The notes: generated from the sequence alone by a model not told the origin. DNA of 64,000 nt from Noviherbaspirillum sedimenti (GCF_003590835.1 NZ_QYUQ01000002.1:496001-560000); one strand, 5' to 3'. Shown: positions 23,923-32,973, counted from the first letter of the stretch. A program made the numbers and translations.

Positions 23923-25212
23923 ATGGAAAACACCCCTCGGGTCTTCGCCCTGGTCGACTGCAATAATTTCTACGTGTCGTGCGAACGCGTCTTCAATCCA
24001 AAGCTCGCGGACAAGCCGGTTGTCGTCCTTTCCAACAATGACGGCTGCGCGGTGGCGCGCTCCAATGAAGTCAAGGCGCTGGGCGTGAAGATGGGCACCC
24101 CCTGGTTTCAGATGCAGCCTCTGGCCAGGCAGCACGGCATCATCGCGCTATCGTCCAACTACACCCTGTACGCTGACATGTCGCAGCGGGTCATGACGAT
24201 CCTGCGCGACTTCAGTCCCGAGGTCGAAGTGTATTCGATCGATGAATCGTTTCTTGGCCTGCAGGGCCTTTCCAGGCTCTGGCCAACCTACACCGATCTG
24301 GGGCAGGCGATCAGGCATCGCGTCGGACAATGGACCGGGCTGCCGGTGTGTGTGGGCATCGCCCCCACCAAGACCCTGGCCAAGCTGGCCAATCACCTCG
24401 CCAAAACCCGGCCGGAATTTGCCGGCGTGTGTGACCTGACGGTCCTAAAAGAGGGGCAGCTGGCTGGCTACCTGGCATGCCTGGAGGTCGGCGAAGTCTG
24501 GGGTGTCGGCCGGCGCATCGCCGCCCGGCTGCAGGCACTGGGGATCGGGTCGGTCCAGGCGTTACGGGCAACTCCGCCGCACGTCATCCGGGAGCATTTC
24601 GGCGTGGTGATGGAACGCACCGTCCGCGAGTTGCGCGGGATATCCTGCCTGGACCTGGAGGAGGTGGCGCCGCCAAAGCAGCAGATCATCGCTTCCCGCT
24701 CGTTTGGTGCGCCGGTGATCTCCCAGGAAGAGTTGCGCGAAGCGGTTTCGCGCTACATGCAGACTGCCGCCGAGAAGCTGCGGCAGCAGGGTTCCGTCTG
24801 CAGCGCCGTGCAGGTATTCATCCATACCAATCCATTCAAGACGCACGACAGGCAGTACAGTACCGGTGTGGTCGTGCCATTGACACAGGCGACCGATGAT
24901 TCACGCCGGCTGGTCGCCGCCGCGCTGTGGGGACTGGCGCGCATCTACCGTCCAGGGTATTGCTACAAGAAAGCCGGGGTGATGCTGCTGGACCTGGCAC
25001 CCGCATCGGTACGGCAAGCTTCCCTGTTCAGTCAGGTCAACCCGCGCACAGCCCACCTGATGCGCGTGCTGGATGAATTGAATGCGGCGCATGGTCGCAA
25101 CACCATCCATCTGGCCTCCTCAGGCATCCAGCAGCGCTGGGCAGCCCGGTTCGACCACCGCACGCCGCGCTATACCACGCGCTGGGATGAACTGCCGCGC
25201 GTCCATGCCTGA
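23923..25212 (+). CDS. umuC: UmuC-like Y-family DNA polymerase
   Basis: 429 residues, full length. Catalytic acids are D12 (FALVDCNNFYVSCE) and D107-E108 (VYSIDESF); the steric/fingers segment SNNDGCAVARSNEVKALG is present. The helix-hairpin-helix thumb (GVGRRIAARLQALGIGSV) and little-finger domain (FGAPVISQEELREAVSRYM) follow. It performs error-prone lesion bypass together with UmuD'. It lies directly after umuD under LexA control. No frameshift seen. Confidence 0.93.
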   Translation: MENTPRVFALVDCNNFYVSCERVFNPKLADKPVVVLSNNDGCAVARSNEVKALGVKMGTPWFQMQPLARQHGIIALSSNYTLYADMSQRVMTILRDFSPEVEVYSIDESFLGLQGLSRLWPTYTDLGQAIRHRVGQWTGLPVCVGIAPTKTLAKLANHLAKTRPEFAGVCDLTVLKEGQLAGYLACLEVGEVWGVGRRIAARLQALGIGSVQALRATPPHVIREHFGVVMERTVRELRGISCLDLEEVAPPKQQIIASRSFGAPVISQEELREAVSRYMQTAAEKLRQQGSVCSAVQVFIHTNPFKTHDRQYSTGVVVPLTQATDDSRRLVAAALWGLARIYRPGYCYKKAGVMLLDLAPASVRQASLFSQVNPRTAHLMRVLDELNAAHGRNTIHLASSGIQQRWAARFDHRTPRYTTRWDELPRVHA

Positions 25213-25362
25213 GGTGCCTGCGGCAAGGAGATGCGCCAGGGACCGTTGCCGCTCGGGATAAGCCAGCAGTGCGGCACGGCAGCTTGCAGGACTGCGGGAG
25301 TACTCGCTATGTGGGCGTTCCTGAAGTTGGCCGCAATTGCCCACGCATGGTCTTGTCTTGCG

Positions 25363-26484
25363 CTAGGCTTTCCTACCCCGTGCAGCCGCCGTACCACCAA
25401 GGTAGGCCGTGGAGGCACGCTTGCGCCCGTGGCCTGCCAGTTCGGCCACGTCCTGTCGCGCAATCCGGTCGATCTCGGCAGGCGGCTTTGTGCCGCCGCG
25501 CACCGGCGCGGCAGCGCCCGTCAGCGTTTCGAACTGATTGATCAGCACTTCATGGCGCAAGCCGTGCGCCGTCACACCCAGCTGTTTCTTGGTGATGCCG
25601 AACTTGTCCATCACATAATCGAAGCGGCGCATCGCCTGTTTCAAGTCAAGTGCGGGATGGCCGATGTGGGCGTCGCGGGTGGCAGCGACTTGCCGGGCAT
25701 GGTCGATGGCGGCAAGACGTTCCGGGGTGTCAAGCGCGACAAAGCGCTCGCGCCCACCCTTGCTGCCCGCCTTGATGCGCCCATACCATTCCGCTTTTCT
25801 TTTTTCCGGGGAAAAGCCGGTCGCCTCGAACGGCACCACGCATTGATGGGGCCGGAACATGATGGCTTCTTTCCTGCGGACGCCCAGCGCGCGCATGAGC
25901 CTGAGTGCTGCGCCGACATGCGCGTCGTAGGCAGCGATTTTCTCAATCAGTTCATCGATGTTGACGTGCTGGGCCGACCAGCTCCTGTCGTGATCGGCAG
26001 CTTCATGCCGTTCATAGTCGTCGCGCTGCAATCCATAGTGGTGCGGTTTTCTCACCAGCCCGGGCTTGCCGAGCCAAAGTGCCAGCGCGCGCAAAAAGCT
26101 CAGGTAAGTCTGGATCGTCGCTGGCGCCAGTTGTTCCTGCTGCCAGAGGGCGACCATGGCCCGGATATGGCGCTGGCCCAGGTTGCGCGGATCGGGCAGG
26201 GTGGCAAAGCCTGCCTTGTGCTTCAAGTCGCGGTAAAAGCGCCGCAGGAAGTTGGCGCGTTCCTGGCGTGTCTTGAACGACACTTCCTTGTGGCGGACCG
26301 TGTGCTGCTTGTTGAAAAGATCGATCAGGATGGCGAGTACGACCAGCGGCGCCGTCTTGCCTGGTGGGTTGAGCGCCAGGATCTCGGCGGCGCTCAGGCC
26401 ATTCCAGTCCTGGCGTCGGCGCGGCTGATGGACGAGCGACATCGCCGCGTGTCGGGGGCGGCTGGATTGCGTGTGAGTGGGCAT
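25363..26484 (-). CDS. int: Tyrosine recombinase (Integrase_1-like), likely ICE integrase
   Basis: Start at 26484 has GGAGC upstream; the frame extends 99 codons more without signals. The 373-residue protein has an N-terminal SAM-like DNA-binding part (about 50-150) and a complete catalytic set: R203/R204 (ALGVRRKEA), H307-x-x-R310 (TAHGLRHEV), H352 (ELAGHGR) and Y361 (ASTAYLG). It is the only complete site-specific recombinase in the window and is the best candidate for integrating or excising the element, although integrases of this type are also found inside ICEs with other roles. A long hairpin precedes it. Confidence 0.85.
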   Translation of the reverse strand: MPTHTQSSRPRHAAMSLVHQPRRRQDWNGLSAAEILALNPPGKTAPLVVLAILIDLFNKQHTVRHKEVSFKTRQERANFLRRFYRDLKHKAGFATLPDPRNLGQRHIRAMVALWQQEQLAPATIQTYLSFLRALALWLGKPGLVRKPHHYGLQRDDYERHEAADHDRSWSAQHVNIDELIEKIAAYDAHVGAALRLMRALGVRRKEAIMFRPHQCVVPFEATGFSPEKRKAEWYGRIKAGSKGGRERFVALDTPERLAAIDHARQVAATRDAHIGHPALDLKQAMRRFDYVMDKFGITKKQLGVTAHGLRHEVLINQFETLTGAAAPVRGGTKPPAEIDRIARQDVAELAGHGRKRASTAYLGGTAAARGRKA

Positions 26485-27620
26485 GGGGTGCTCCAAAAGA
26501 GACCGCCGGCAGCGCGGAAAGCCGGCGGGTCCAGCAAACGGGGAATCGCAAGAATGGGCAGATGCGGCGGATTCCATCGCCCTATCTGCCACGCGGTCGA
26601 CATCAACTTGCAGTCCGCGGCCGCGAGCGGTGCTGCAGTGTCCCAATGCATTGCCGGCTTCCTGAAAACTTGCCGTGGCCGGCTCGGTCATCCTTAAAAA
26701 TGGTGATGGTGATCCGTCCCGCTTGGGCATTTCTGCGCCGCGCGGGGGTAGACGCCGCCATGCCTCCAGGACATAGGGCATGCATCCACGCCGAGATCGG
26801 GTCTGGCGTGTGGTGGGATCGTTTCTTGATGGTCGTCACGTCACCTGCATGGAACCGTTCCTCACCGAAAGTCCGGGACGGTGTCAGGTGCATGCGCAAA
26901 AAACGCGCGGGGAGCCTCTCCAGGCAAGCACAGCCGCGCGCCGCAAAAGCTGCAGGCGCATTGGGGTGACGACAAAGTGGCATCCGACATCGGGTGTCGG
27001 CAAGACGAGCTGCTCGGCACCTGGCGCTTCCCGAAGATAGCCAGCGAAAGATGGCTGAAGGCCAGGGCAGACTGCACTTCATGAAAATGGACTACACGGC
27101 ACGACCTCGCGGGGCGCGCCACAACCGATTCAGTGATCGGCAGTCAGGGCGGGTCACGTCCGCAACGCCTTTTTGCGTCCCGCGATGGGAGCAGGGCAAG
27201 GAGCCTTCCGAGCAGGATCATCTTGCGCGCGACGGGGGTGTGCGTCAAGAGCAGGTAGGGCAGTTTCGGGTGGCGTTGAACACGCCGCATGAGGGGCATT
27301 TATTCTTCGATTGCCGACCGCGACGAGCCGGCATGTGCCCTTGACAGGGAAAAAAATGGCCTCTGGTTGCGGCCTGGGGATTCCGAAAAAAATCGCCCCT
27401 TGACGCCTCGGTTTCTGGTGCGAGCCTGATGGGACCAGCAATGGCATCGCGCCGCGACGCCGATTCCTGGTCGGATTATGGCTTGGCTGCAGCCACACCG
27501 TGGTCGTGGCAAGGCGCGACCTGATGCCGAAACATGGCAGGTAAGCAGTCGATTGTGCCTGGCCTGGCCAGGGCGATTTGCCGATGCTGGGTGTATTCAT
27601 TGACTGAAACGGAGGAAGCT
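26485..27620. other. Long intergenic region before the segregation genes
   Basis: About 1.1 kb without a firm gene. A hairpin GACCGCCGGC (26501-26510) with GCCGGCGGGTC (26521-26531) lies in the integrase leader. A minus-strand 42-codon frame (26862-26990) encodes a small cysteine-containing peptide (CACSFCGARLCLPGEAPRAF) reminiscent of a zinc ribbon, but has no ribosome site and is not called. GGCC-containing hairpins near 27354 precede A-rich runs. Confidence 0.4.
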
Positions 27621-28634
27621 ATGGAATCGATTGTCAGGGCGGTGGACGTCGGGTTCGGCAATACCAAATACGTGACGGGCGCCACTGGCGCGGACATCCG
27701 CTGCAGCGTCTTCCCGTCGGTGGCGTACCCGAGCGCCCGGGACTTGTCGGCCGTGCCGATCGACGGCTTGTTTTACGAAGTGGGGCCGGAAGTGAACCTG
27801 GCAGCGGACACCTTCCGGGCGACGCAGATGCATGACCGCTACACCGAGACGCCCGAGTATCTGGCGTTGTTGCGGGGTGCCTTGAACCAGATGAAGGTGC
27901 CCGCCATTGATTTGCTGGTGGTCGGCTTGCCGGTTGCCGCCTTCCTTGCAAAAAAAGCCGCGCTGGAAAAGGCCATGACGGGCAGGCACGAGGTGGGCGG
28001 CGGCCAGACCGTGACGGTGCGTAAGGCGCTTGCCGTCGCCCAACCGCAAGGTGCGCTGGTCTACTATGCGTCGCTGCATGAGAAGCTGAAGACGATCGAG
28101 CACGAGCAAAGCCTGATCATCGACCCGGGTGCGCGCACGTTTGACTGGCTGGTTGCCAAAGGCATGCGGCTCGTGCAAAAGAAAAGCCATTCGATTAACC
28201 GCGGCATGGCCGACGTCCTGCAGGCCATTGCCACCGAGATCAGCGAGGATATTGGCACGTCGTACCGCGACTTCGATGCAATCGATGTGGCACTGCGTAC
28301 CGGAAAAAGCCCGATGATCTACCAGAAGCCCTATGACATGACGCGTTTGATGCCGATTGCCCGCACGATCGCGCAACAGGCCGTGTCATCGATGATGCAG
28401 TGGATCGAAGCTTCCTACAGCTTTCAGAACATCATCCTGGTCGGGGGCGGGGCCTTTCTGTTCAAGAAAGCGGTGAAGGAGGCATTTCCCAAGCATAAGA
28501 TCCATGAAATCAAGGATCCAATGTACGCCAACGTCAAGGGCTTTCAGATCGCCGGGATGAATTACGCTACCAGCATCTTGGCAAAAGAGGGGCAATTCCA
28601 CAGCACCGGCGCCACGGCAGGAGGCGCGGCATGA
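27621..28634 (+). CDS. ParM/StbA-like actin-type segregation ATPase
   Basis: Start at 27621 has GGAGG nine bases upstream. The 337-residue protein has the actin-like ATPase signatures: phosphate-1 loop VRAVDVGFGNTKYVTG (5-20), phosphate-2 LIIDPGARTFDWLV (about 167-180) and adenosine motif IILVGGGAFLFKKAV (about 273-287). ParM polymers push plasmid copies apart. On an ICE such a system would stabilise the excised circular form. It overlaps the next, small gene as ATGA, the usual parM-parR arrangement. Confidence 0.85.
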   Translation: MESIVRAVDVGFGNTKYVTGATGADIRCSVFPSVAYPSARDLSAVPIDGLFYEVGPEVNLAADTFRATQMHDRYTETPEYLALLRGALNQMKVPAIDLLVVGLPVAAFLAKKAALEKAMTGRHEVGGGQTVTVRKALAVAQPQGALVYYASLHEKLKTIEHEQSLIIDPGARTFDWLVAKGMRLVQKKSHSINRGMADVLQAIATEISEDIGTSYRDFDAIDVALRTGKSPMIYQKPYDMTRLMPIARTIAQQAVSSMMQWIEASYSFQNIILVGGGAFLFKKAVKEAFPKHKIHEIKDPMYANVKGFQIAGMNYATSILAKEGQFHSTGATAGGAA

Positions 28635-28909
28635 ATGCCGGCACGGCGATGGCGCCCGAGACAATCCGCCTGCTCTTCGAGTTGGAGCGCGACGACAATC
28701 CGCGCCTGTACGATGAGCTGATCCGGTTTAAAAAAGGGACCAAGCGGGTGAACAGGCTGCGCACGCTGGCGCAGGAAGGATTGCTGGCGCAGCACTGGCC
28801 GATCGGATCGGCAGGGAAGCGGGGCGCGGCCAGGGAAGAGGCAACGGCCTGCGATCAGGGCGACGCCGCGATGACCAACCAGGTGTTTGAGCAGCCAATC
28901 GCTGAATAG
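28631..28909 (+). CDS. Probable ParR/StbB-like adaptor
   Basis: 92 residues, translationally coupled (ATGA overlap) to the ParM-like gene. The protein is helical with a possible ribbon-helix-helix or winged start (APETIRLLFELERDDNPRLYDELIRFKKGTKRVNRLRTLAQEGLLAQ) and an acidic, disordered tail, typical of small partition adaptors that bind a centromere and the filament. No obvious family motif, so the call depends on context. Centromere-like direct repeats were looked for upstream of 27621 and not found. Confidence 0.6.
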   Translation: MNAGTAMAPETIRLLFELERDDNPRLYDELIRFKKGTKRVNRLRTLAQEGLLAQHWPIGSAGKRGAAREEATACDQGDAAMTNQVFEQPIAE

Positions 28910-28957
28910 CGGTGCCATGCCGCTGTTATGCAAGCGAAGGCTGGCCAGGAGGTTCCC

Positions 28958-29413
28958 ATGATGCATCGTAATAAACGGATGAAGCGTCCGGTGAGCGCAT
29001 CCGAACTCGCGCAGATGGGCATGTGCGAACGTCGGGTTGTATATGAACATCGCCTTGGCGAGCGCAGTACGGCAAGCCAGTGCGCGGCACGGCAACGCGG
29101 CTTGACAGAGCATGAGCGTTTTTATCTGGAGGCAGTGCGCGCCTCTTATAAGAAAGGGCGCTGTTATGTCGCGACGCTGATTTGGGGAGAAGGGCCGGAA
29201 ACCGCTGCGCTCAGGTTGTTGCGGGACCGGGTATTGCGTAAAGGCGCACTGGGACGGTGGATAATCGGCGGCTATTATCGATCGGCGCCGTTTATTTGTA
29301 CCGTACTGGTGCGGCATGCGTGGCTGCAGCCTCTGGTCGGGATAGCAATAAGGACGGTTGCCTGGGTGGTTGGGTGCGCTCTACGCTACAAAAGGAGGGA
29401 GCGTGACCGTTAG
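28958..29413 (+). CDS. Cas4-like N-terminal module fused to a CFI-box tail
   Basis: 151 residues; start at 28958 after AGGAGG. Residues 11-60 (RPVSASELAQMGMCERRVVYEHRLGER ... RGLTEHERFYLEA) match the beginning of Cas4/RecB-type nucleases: S-x-x-E-L, a single cysteine C23, and an RG-x-x-x-H motif. From residue 69 the sequence changes to CYVATLIWGEGPETAALRLLRDRVL..GRWIIGGYYR, the CFI-box C-terminal motif found on many unrelated bacterial proteins. The last 40 residues are partly hydrophobic. The core nuclease motifs follow in the next, overlapping gene, so the two look like halves of one module. Confidence 0.6.
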   Translation: MMHRNKRMKRPVSASELAQMGMCERRVVYEHRLGERSTASQCAARQRGLTEHERFYLEAVRASYKKGRCYVATLIWGEGPETAALRLLRDRVLRKGALGRWIIGGYYRSAPFICTVLVRHAWLQPLVGIAIRTVAWVVGCALRYKRRERDR

Positions 29414-29960
29414 CGGGTGGAGTTTACTGGGGCTAGCTGCCATCGTTCTGCTGCTTATATTGCGTTGGATCGGTCGGACATGCCGTGTCGCCACAGAACG
29501 CGCATGGCTGCCGCAGGATTTGCGGGATGCCGAGCTTGCCTATGCCGAACAGCGCTTCCGGGCAAAGGTGCCGGTTGCGCTGGGCGCCAGAGTGGATCGC
29601 GCTTACCGGCATCTCAATGGCGTAATGGTGCTGGTCGAGTTGAAGGCGCGGCACGCCAACCGGGTATATTTTTCCGATGTGGTCGAATTATCCGCCCAAC
29701 GATATGCGCTGGAGTCGCACACCGGGGAACCGGTTGCCCGGCAGGCGTACGTGCTAGTCCAGCAAGCGGGACAACTACAGAAGGTGCCGCACCGGGTGAC
29801 TCTGTTGGCGCATGATGAGGTCGTGGCATTGGTGAAACGACGGGAGGCGATCCTGATCGGGATGGTCGAACCTCAATATTCAAGGTGGCCGAAGCTATGC
29901 CGGCAATGCGCATTCAGGCAGCAATGCAAGTCGCCATCGGTTAATCAACGGAAAAATTAA
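29403..29960 (+). CDS. Membrane-anchored PD-(D/E)XK nuclease, Cas4-like C-terminal part
   Basis: GTG start at 29403, after AAGGAGG, overlapping the preceding gene by 11 bases. The 185-residue protein begins with a membrane helix (about 5-24) and then has the PD-(D/E)XK core: D65 (GARVDRAY), E79-L-K81 (LVELKAR), and Q99-R-Y101. C166, C169 and C175 (CRQCAFRQQC) fit the C-terminal iron-sulfur cysteines of Cas4-type exonucleases; the fourth would be C23 of the preceding protein. Likely a single-strand or end-processing nuclease at the membrane. No cas genes are nearby. Confidence 0.65.
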   Translation: MTVSGWSLLGLAAIVLLLILRWIGRTCRVATERAWLPQDLRDAELAYAEQRFRAKVPVALGARVDRAYRHLNGVMVLVELKARHANRVYFSDVVELSAQRYALESHTGEPVARQAYVLVQQAGQLQKVPHRVTLLAHDEVVALVKRREAILIGMVEPQYSRWPKLCRQCAFRQQCKSPSVNQRKN

Positions 29961-30069
29961 GGAATGGTTAAGGGCATCGCACGATACGCTCAGTTATCGG
30001 CCAGCTAGTTGTAACGATTTCCGATGCCAGGATTGGCATTGCCCTGAACCCTGTCGCGAAAAACGGGCC

Positions 30070-30201
30070 TTTGGACTGGTTGGCATCGAGGAGCGCATCA
30101 AGACGATCGGCGGCACGTTTGCCGTGGACAGCACTCCCGGCAAAGGCACAACGCTCACCTTGGCCATTCCGTTGCCGGTGCCAATCGACCCGTCGTGCTA
30201 A
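30070..30201 (+). pseudogene. 3' fragment of a sensor histidine kinase gene
   Basis: The last 43 codons of a kinase are readable: FGLVGIEERIKTIGGTFAVD, then STPGKGTTLTLAIPLP and a stop. GLVGIEER and GGTF..DSTPGKGT are the end of the HATPase domain (NarX/DegS-like). Nothing kinase-like precedes it; upstream DNA in the same frame is unrelated. It is therefore a truncated remnant, plausibly cut off by insertion of the ICE. An intact response regulator is not seen nearby. Confidence 0.7.
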
Positions 30202-30295
30202 TGGCATCACGACGGCCGGCACGCTTGCCCCTGAATTATCCTGCATACTGATCTATAATAAATTTCTTACATGTAGCAAGTCTGGGACAGGCTCT

Positions 30296-32215
30296 ATGAA
30301 AGACCTTGGCGATGTGCCAATGGGCAACCAAGCCGGGCCTGCGTCAGTGGAGGATCAGGCCCGAAAACTGGCGCGCGTTCATCGTGCCCTCAAAACCTTG
30401 AGTGCCGGAAATCATACTTTATTGCATGCTTCAGATGAGCAAGCATTGCTTAATGATATGTGTCGGATCATTGGGGAAAGTGGCGGATATCAACGCGCTG
30501 CCGTTGGTTATGCAGAACACGATCAAGAAAAGACGATCCGCTGGATGGGCACCGTCGGTACGGACATAAGGTTTCTTGAGTCGGTGCATCTTACCTGGTC
30601 GGATACGCCATCCGGACGCAGCGTGGCTGGTACGGCAATCCGCACCGGCAAACCCTATGTGGGGCAACATATCCTTACCGACCCAGCCTATGCCGCTCCA
30701 GCCTACGACCCTTTGCGCGAGGCGGCAATCAAGAAAGGCGTTACTTCAGTCACTGCTTTCCCTTTGCGCATCGATGGCGAGGTGATTGGCGCCCTGGTGA
30801 TTGGTGCGGCTGAGCCCGATGCATTCGATGAAGAAGAAGTCCAGTTGCTCAGCGAGTTGGCCGATGATCTGGCCTACGGCATTGCCAACCTGCGGATCCG
30901 CGAAAAACATCGCGATGCCGAAGCCACCATCGCGCGACTGGCTTACTATGATGCGCTGACTGGCTTGCCAAATCGCACATTCCTGCTGGAGCGCCTGGAG
31001 GAATCCATGCAAGAGGCGAAACAGCATCACCATGCGCTGGCATTGCTGCACTTGTACGTAGGGCGCTTTCATGAAATCAACAAAGTCCTGGGTTACCGCT
31101 CGGGAAATCAATTGCTGCAGGAGCTCGGCCGGCGCCTTAAGCTGGCAGTGAAGGAAAATGAAACGCTTGCGCACGCAGGAGAAGCGGAGTTTGCCTTGCT
31201 GTTGCCTGCGGCAAGTGCCGAGCATGCGATCCAGAGGGCGCAACGGCTTACCACCATTCTGCATGATCCCGTAGCAGTGTCCGGTCTGATGGTGGATGCC
31301 AGCGTGAATATCGGCATTGCGCTTTTCCCTGGCCATGCCACGACCCCGGAAGCATTATTGCGCAGGGCGAATGCCGCGATGCGCGAAGCCAGGCCCACGC
31401 ACGATGGTTATGCGATGTACACCGGCGGCCAGGAAGAACAGCACGCCCGGCGGCTTGCGCTCATGGGGGACTTGCGGCATGCCATCGAGCACGACCAGTT
31501 GCTGCTGTATTGCCAGCCCAAGGTGGACATGGCTTCGCGGCGCGTGTGCGGCGCGGAAGCGTTGGTGCGTTGGCAGCATCCAGTGCATGGCATGATTTTG
31601 CCCAGTGACTTCATCCCGCTTGCGGAACAAGCTGGCTTGATCACGCCGCTCACCGACTGGGTGCTGGAATCGGCATTCAGTCAAAGCTACGCCTGGCATG
31701 AGGCCGGGCTGGACTGGCCGCTGGCGATTAACCTTTCTGCGCACGATCTGCGCGATCCCGATCTGGTCGAGCGGATCCGGGGTTTGTTTTCTACCTGGGG
31801 CATCGGGCCGGAACTGATTCAATTCGAGCTGACCGAAAGCGCTTTAATGGAGGACCCGGCCAGCGCCATGGAGACGCTCACCGATTTGAAGCAACTGGGC
31901 ACCCGGCTGTACGTCGACGACTTTGGCACGGGTTACTCCAGCCTGAGCTATTTGCAGAAATTGCCTGTGGATTACATCAAGATTGACCAGTCATTCGTCA
32001 TGCCCATGACGGTATCCAATGATTCGGCAGTGATCGTCCATTCCACCATCGAACTGGGGCACAATCTGGACATGAAAATCGTGGCGGAAGGGGTCGAGAG
32101 TCAGGCGCACTGGGATAGTTTGGCGGCGCTTGGATGCGATGTGGCACAAGGCTATCATATCGGCAAGCCGATGCCGACAGCACAGTTCAGGAATTGGGAA
32201 ACTGGCTGGGCTTGA
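30296..32215 (+). CDS. GAF-GGDEF-EAL cyclic-di-GMP protein
   Basis: 639 residues. A GAF sensor domain (about 45-200) is followed by a GGDEF domain (about 220-375) whose active-site loop is AGEAEF instead of GGDEF, so diguanylate cyclase activity is unlikely. The C-terminal EAL domain (about 390-635) has GAEALVRW, ELTESALME, DDFGTGYSSLSYL, KIDQSF and AEGVES, so it is likely an active c-di-GMP phosphodiesterase. No membrane helix. Start at 30296 with ACAGG upstream. It lies 95 bases after the kinase fragment and is flanked by decayed DNA, so it is probably chromosomal rather than ICE-borne. Confidence 0.85.
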   Translation: MKDLGDVPMGNQAGPASVEDQARKLARVHRALKTLSAGNHTLLHASDEQALLNDMCRIIGESGGYQRAAVGYAEHDQEKTIRWMGTVGTDIRFLESVHLTWSDTPSGRSVAGTAIRTGKPYVGQHILTDPAYAAPAYDPLREAAIKKGVTSVTAFPLRIDGEVIGALVIGAAEPDAFDEEEVQLLSELADDLAYGIANLRIREKHRDAEATIARLAYYDALTGLPNRTFLLERLEESMQEAKQHHHALALLHLYVGRFHEINKVLGYRSGNQLLQELGRRLKLAVKENETLAHAGEAEFALLLPAASAEHAIQRAQRLTTILHDPVAVSGLMVDASVNIGIALFPGHATTPEALLRRANAAMREARPTHDGYAMYTGGQEEQHARRLALMGDLRHAIEHDQLLLYCQPKVDMASRRVCGAEALVRWQHPVHGMILPSDFIPLAEQAGLITPLTDWVLESAFSQSYAWHEAGLDWPLAINLSAHDLRDPDLVERIRGLFSTWGIGPELIQFELTESALMEDPASAMETLTDLKQLGTRLYVDDFGTGYSSLSYLQKLPVDYIKIDQSFVMPMTVSNDSAVIVHSTIELGHNLDMKIVAEGVESQAHWDSLAALGCDVAQGYHIGKPMPTAQFRNWETGWA

Positions 32216-32279
32216 TGTGGATGAATTTCGCTGCGGTGCAATATCTATTTGATCAGGCCTTTGCAATTGTCGCGGACTT

Positions 32280-32455
32280 GTTGGCCAGCGAAATGACTTA
32301 ATTGCCATGATTCTGGAAACAGGCGGGCAAGAGATAGTTGGGGGCTTGTATGCCTTGTTTTCGGGCAGGAAGAGGAAGCGGTCTTCGGTGACGGGGGGAA
32401 GTGGGGCGCCGCGTTCCTGCCAGTCGGGGAGGAGTTCGGCCATGGCAATGCGGCT
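32280..32455 (-). pseudogene. Fragment of electron-transfer-flavoprotein ubiquinone oxidoreductase
   Basis: Minus-strand translation gives AMAELLPDWQERGAPL, PPVTEDRFLFLPENKAYK and, after a frameshift, PNYLLPACFQNHGN-stop-VISLAN. These match a conserved ETF-QO stretch in order. At least one frameshift, a small deletion (APLNTP to APLPP) and a nonsense codon (Tyr to TAA) show decay. Only about 60 codons remain. It may be a leftover of a degradative locus, since ETF-QO serves acyl-CoA dehydrogenases. Confidence 0.65.
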
Positions 32456-32492
32456 CTGCGTGCCTTTATAGAGCGGGACGCTATGCGCACTG

Positions 32493-32540
32493 TGTTCCTT
32501 TTATTCTTCATTTATTTATATTTGGAGAATAAAAGGAACA
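32493..32540. repeat. Perfect 15-bp inverted repeat
   Basis: TGTTCCTTTTATTCT (32493-32507) and AGAATAAAAGGAACA (32526-32540) are exact complements with an 18-base AT-rich spacer. It borders the ETF-QO fragment and may be a transposon end pair, a recombination site or a strong operator. Confidence 0.6.
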
Positions 32541-32633
32541 TGCTGTGTAAATTATACGAATTGATTCTCACACCCATCGTCTGTTCGATCTGCTACGGCA
32601 GAAGGGAGTGCTGCGCTCCAAGGAACCAAGTAG

Positions 32634-32921
32634 TCATCGACAAGTAATTGTGTAGTCGGTGCCGAAGCCGCGTCTTAAGGCAGCGACTTCGTCGTGCAAT
32701 TCCATCCCGGACAAGGTGAGGAAGCGGCGCCAAGAGTATTTCGCCTGTCTTTCCTGCATCGACGCTCCATGTTGAATACCAGCGTTGTCCCGGATGACCC
32801 CGGTCTTTTTCGTCAGGCCGCCAACCATTCGATCAAAGAAGGCAATAACGTCTTCGCCGGCGACCGAATGCGTCATTATTTCCCAAATCAAGTCGACACC
32901 CTTTTGCAGGCAGCCCAGCAC
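32634..32921 (-). pseudogene. IS630-type transposase fragment
   Basis: A 95-codon open stretch reads LIWEIMTHSVAGEDVIAFFDRMVGG and LTKKTGVIRDNAGIQHGASM, which fits the DDE segment of IS630-family transposases ('...FFD..V..L.KKTVVVLDNASIH'). The rest of the transposase, including the first catalytic Asp and the final Glu region, is missing or shifted. It is a remnant and not mobile. Confidence 0.55.
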
Positions 32922-32973
32922 GTTGACTCATTAAAGAAATTGAATTTTACTTGGCGTTGACGTAGTATAAATA

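Noticed and set aside
25231..26697. A 488-codon plus-strand frame
   Set aside because: Antisense to the integrase gene with its complete R-HxxR-H-Y set; no ribosome site or domain.
26862..26990. Cysteine-containing 42-residue minus-strand frame resembling a zinc ribbon
   Set aside because: No ribosome site, very short, and no clear homologue; mentioned only in the spacer entry.
28958..29960. CRISPR-Cas locus suggested by the Cas4-like proteins
   Set aside because: No other cas gene or repeat array is present in the window; Cas4-like nucleases also occur alone on mobile elements.
32578..32625. Possible start of an AbiEi-like antitoxin (LFDLLRQKGVLRSKEP)
   Set aside because: Only about 16 residues in a degraded region; could be chance similarity.
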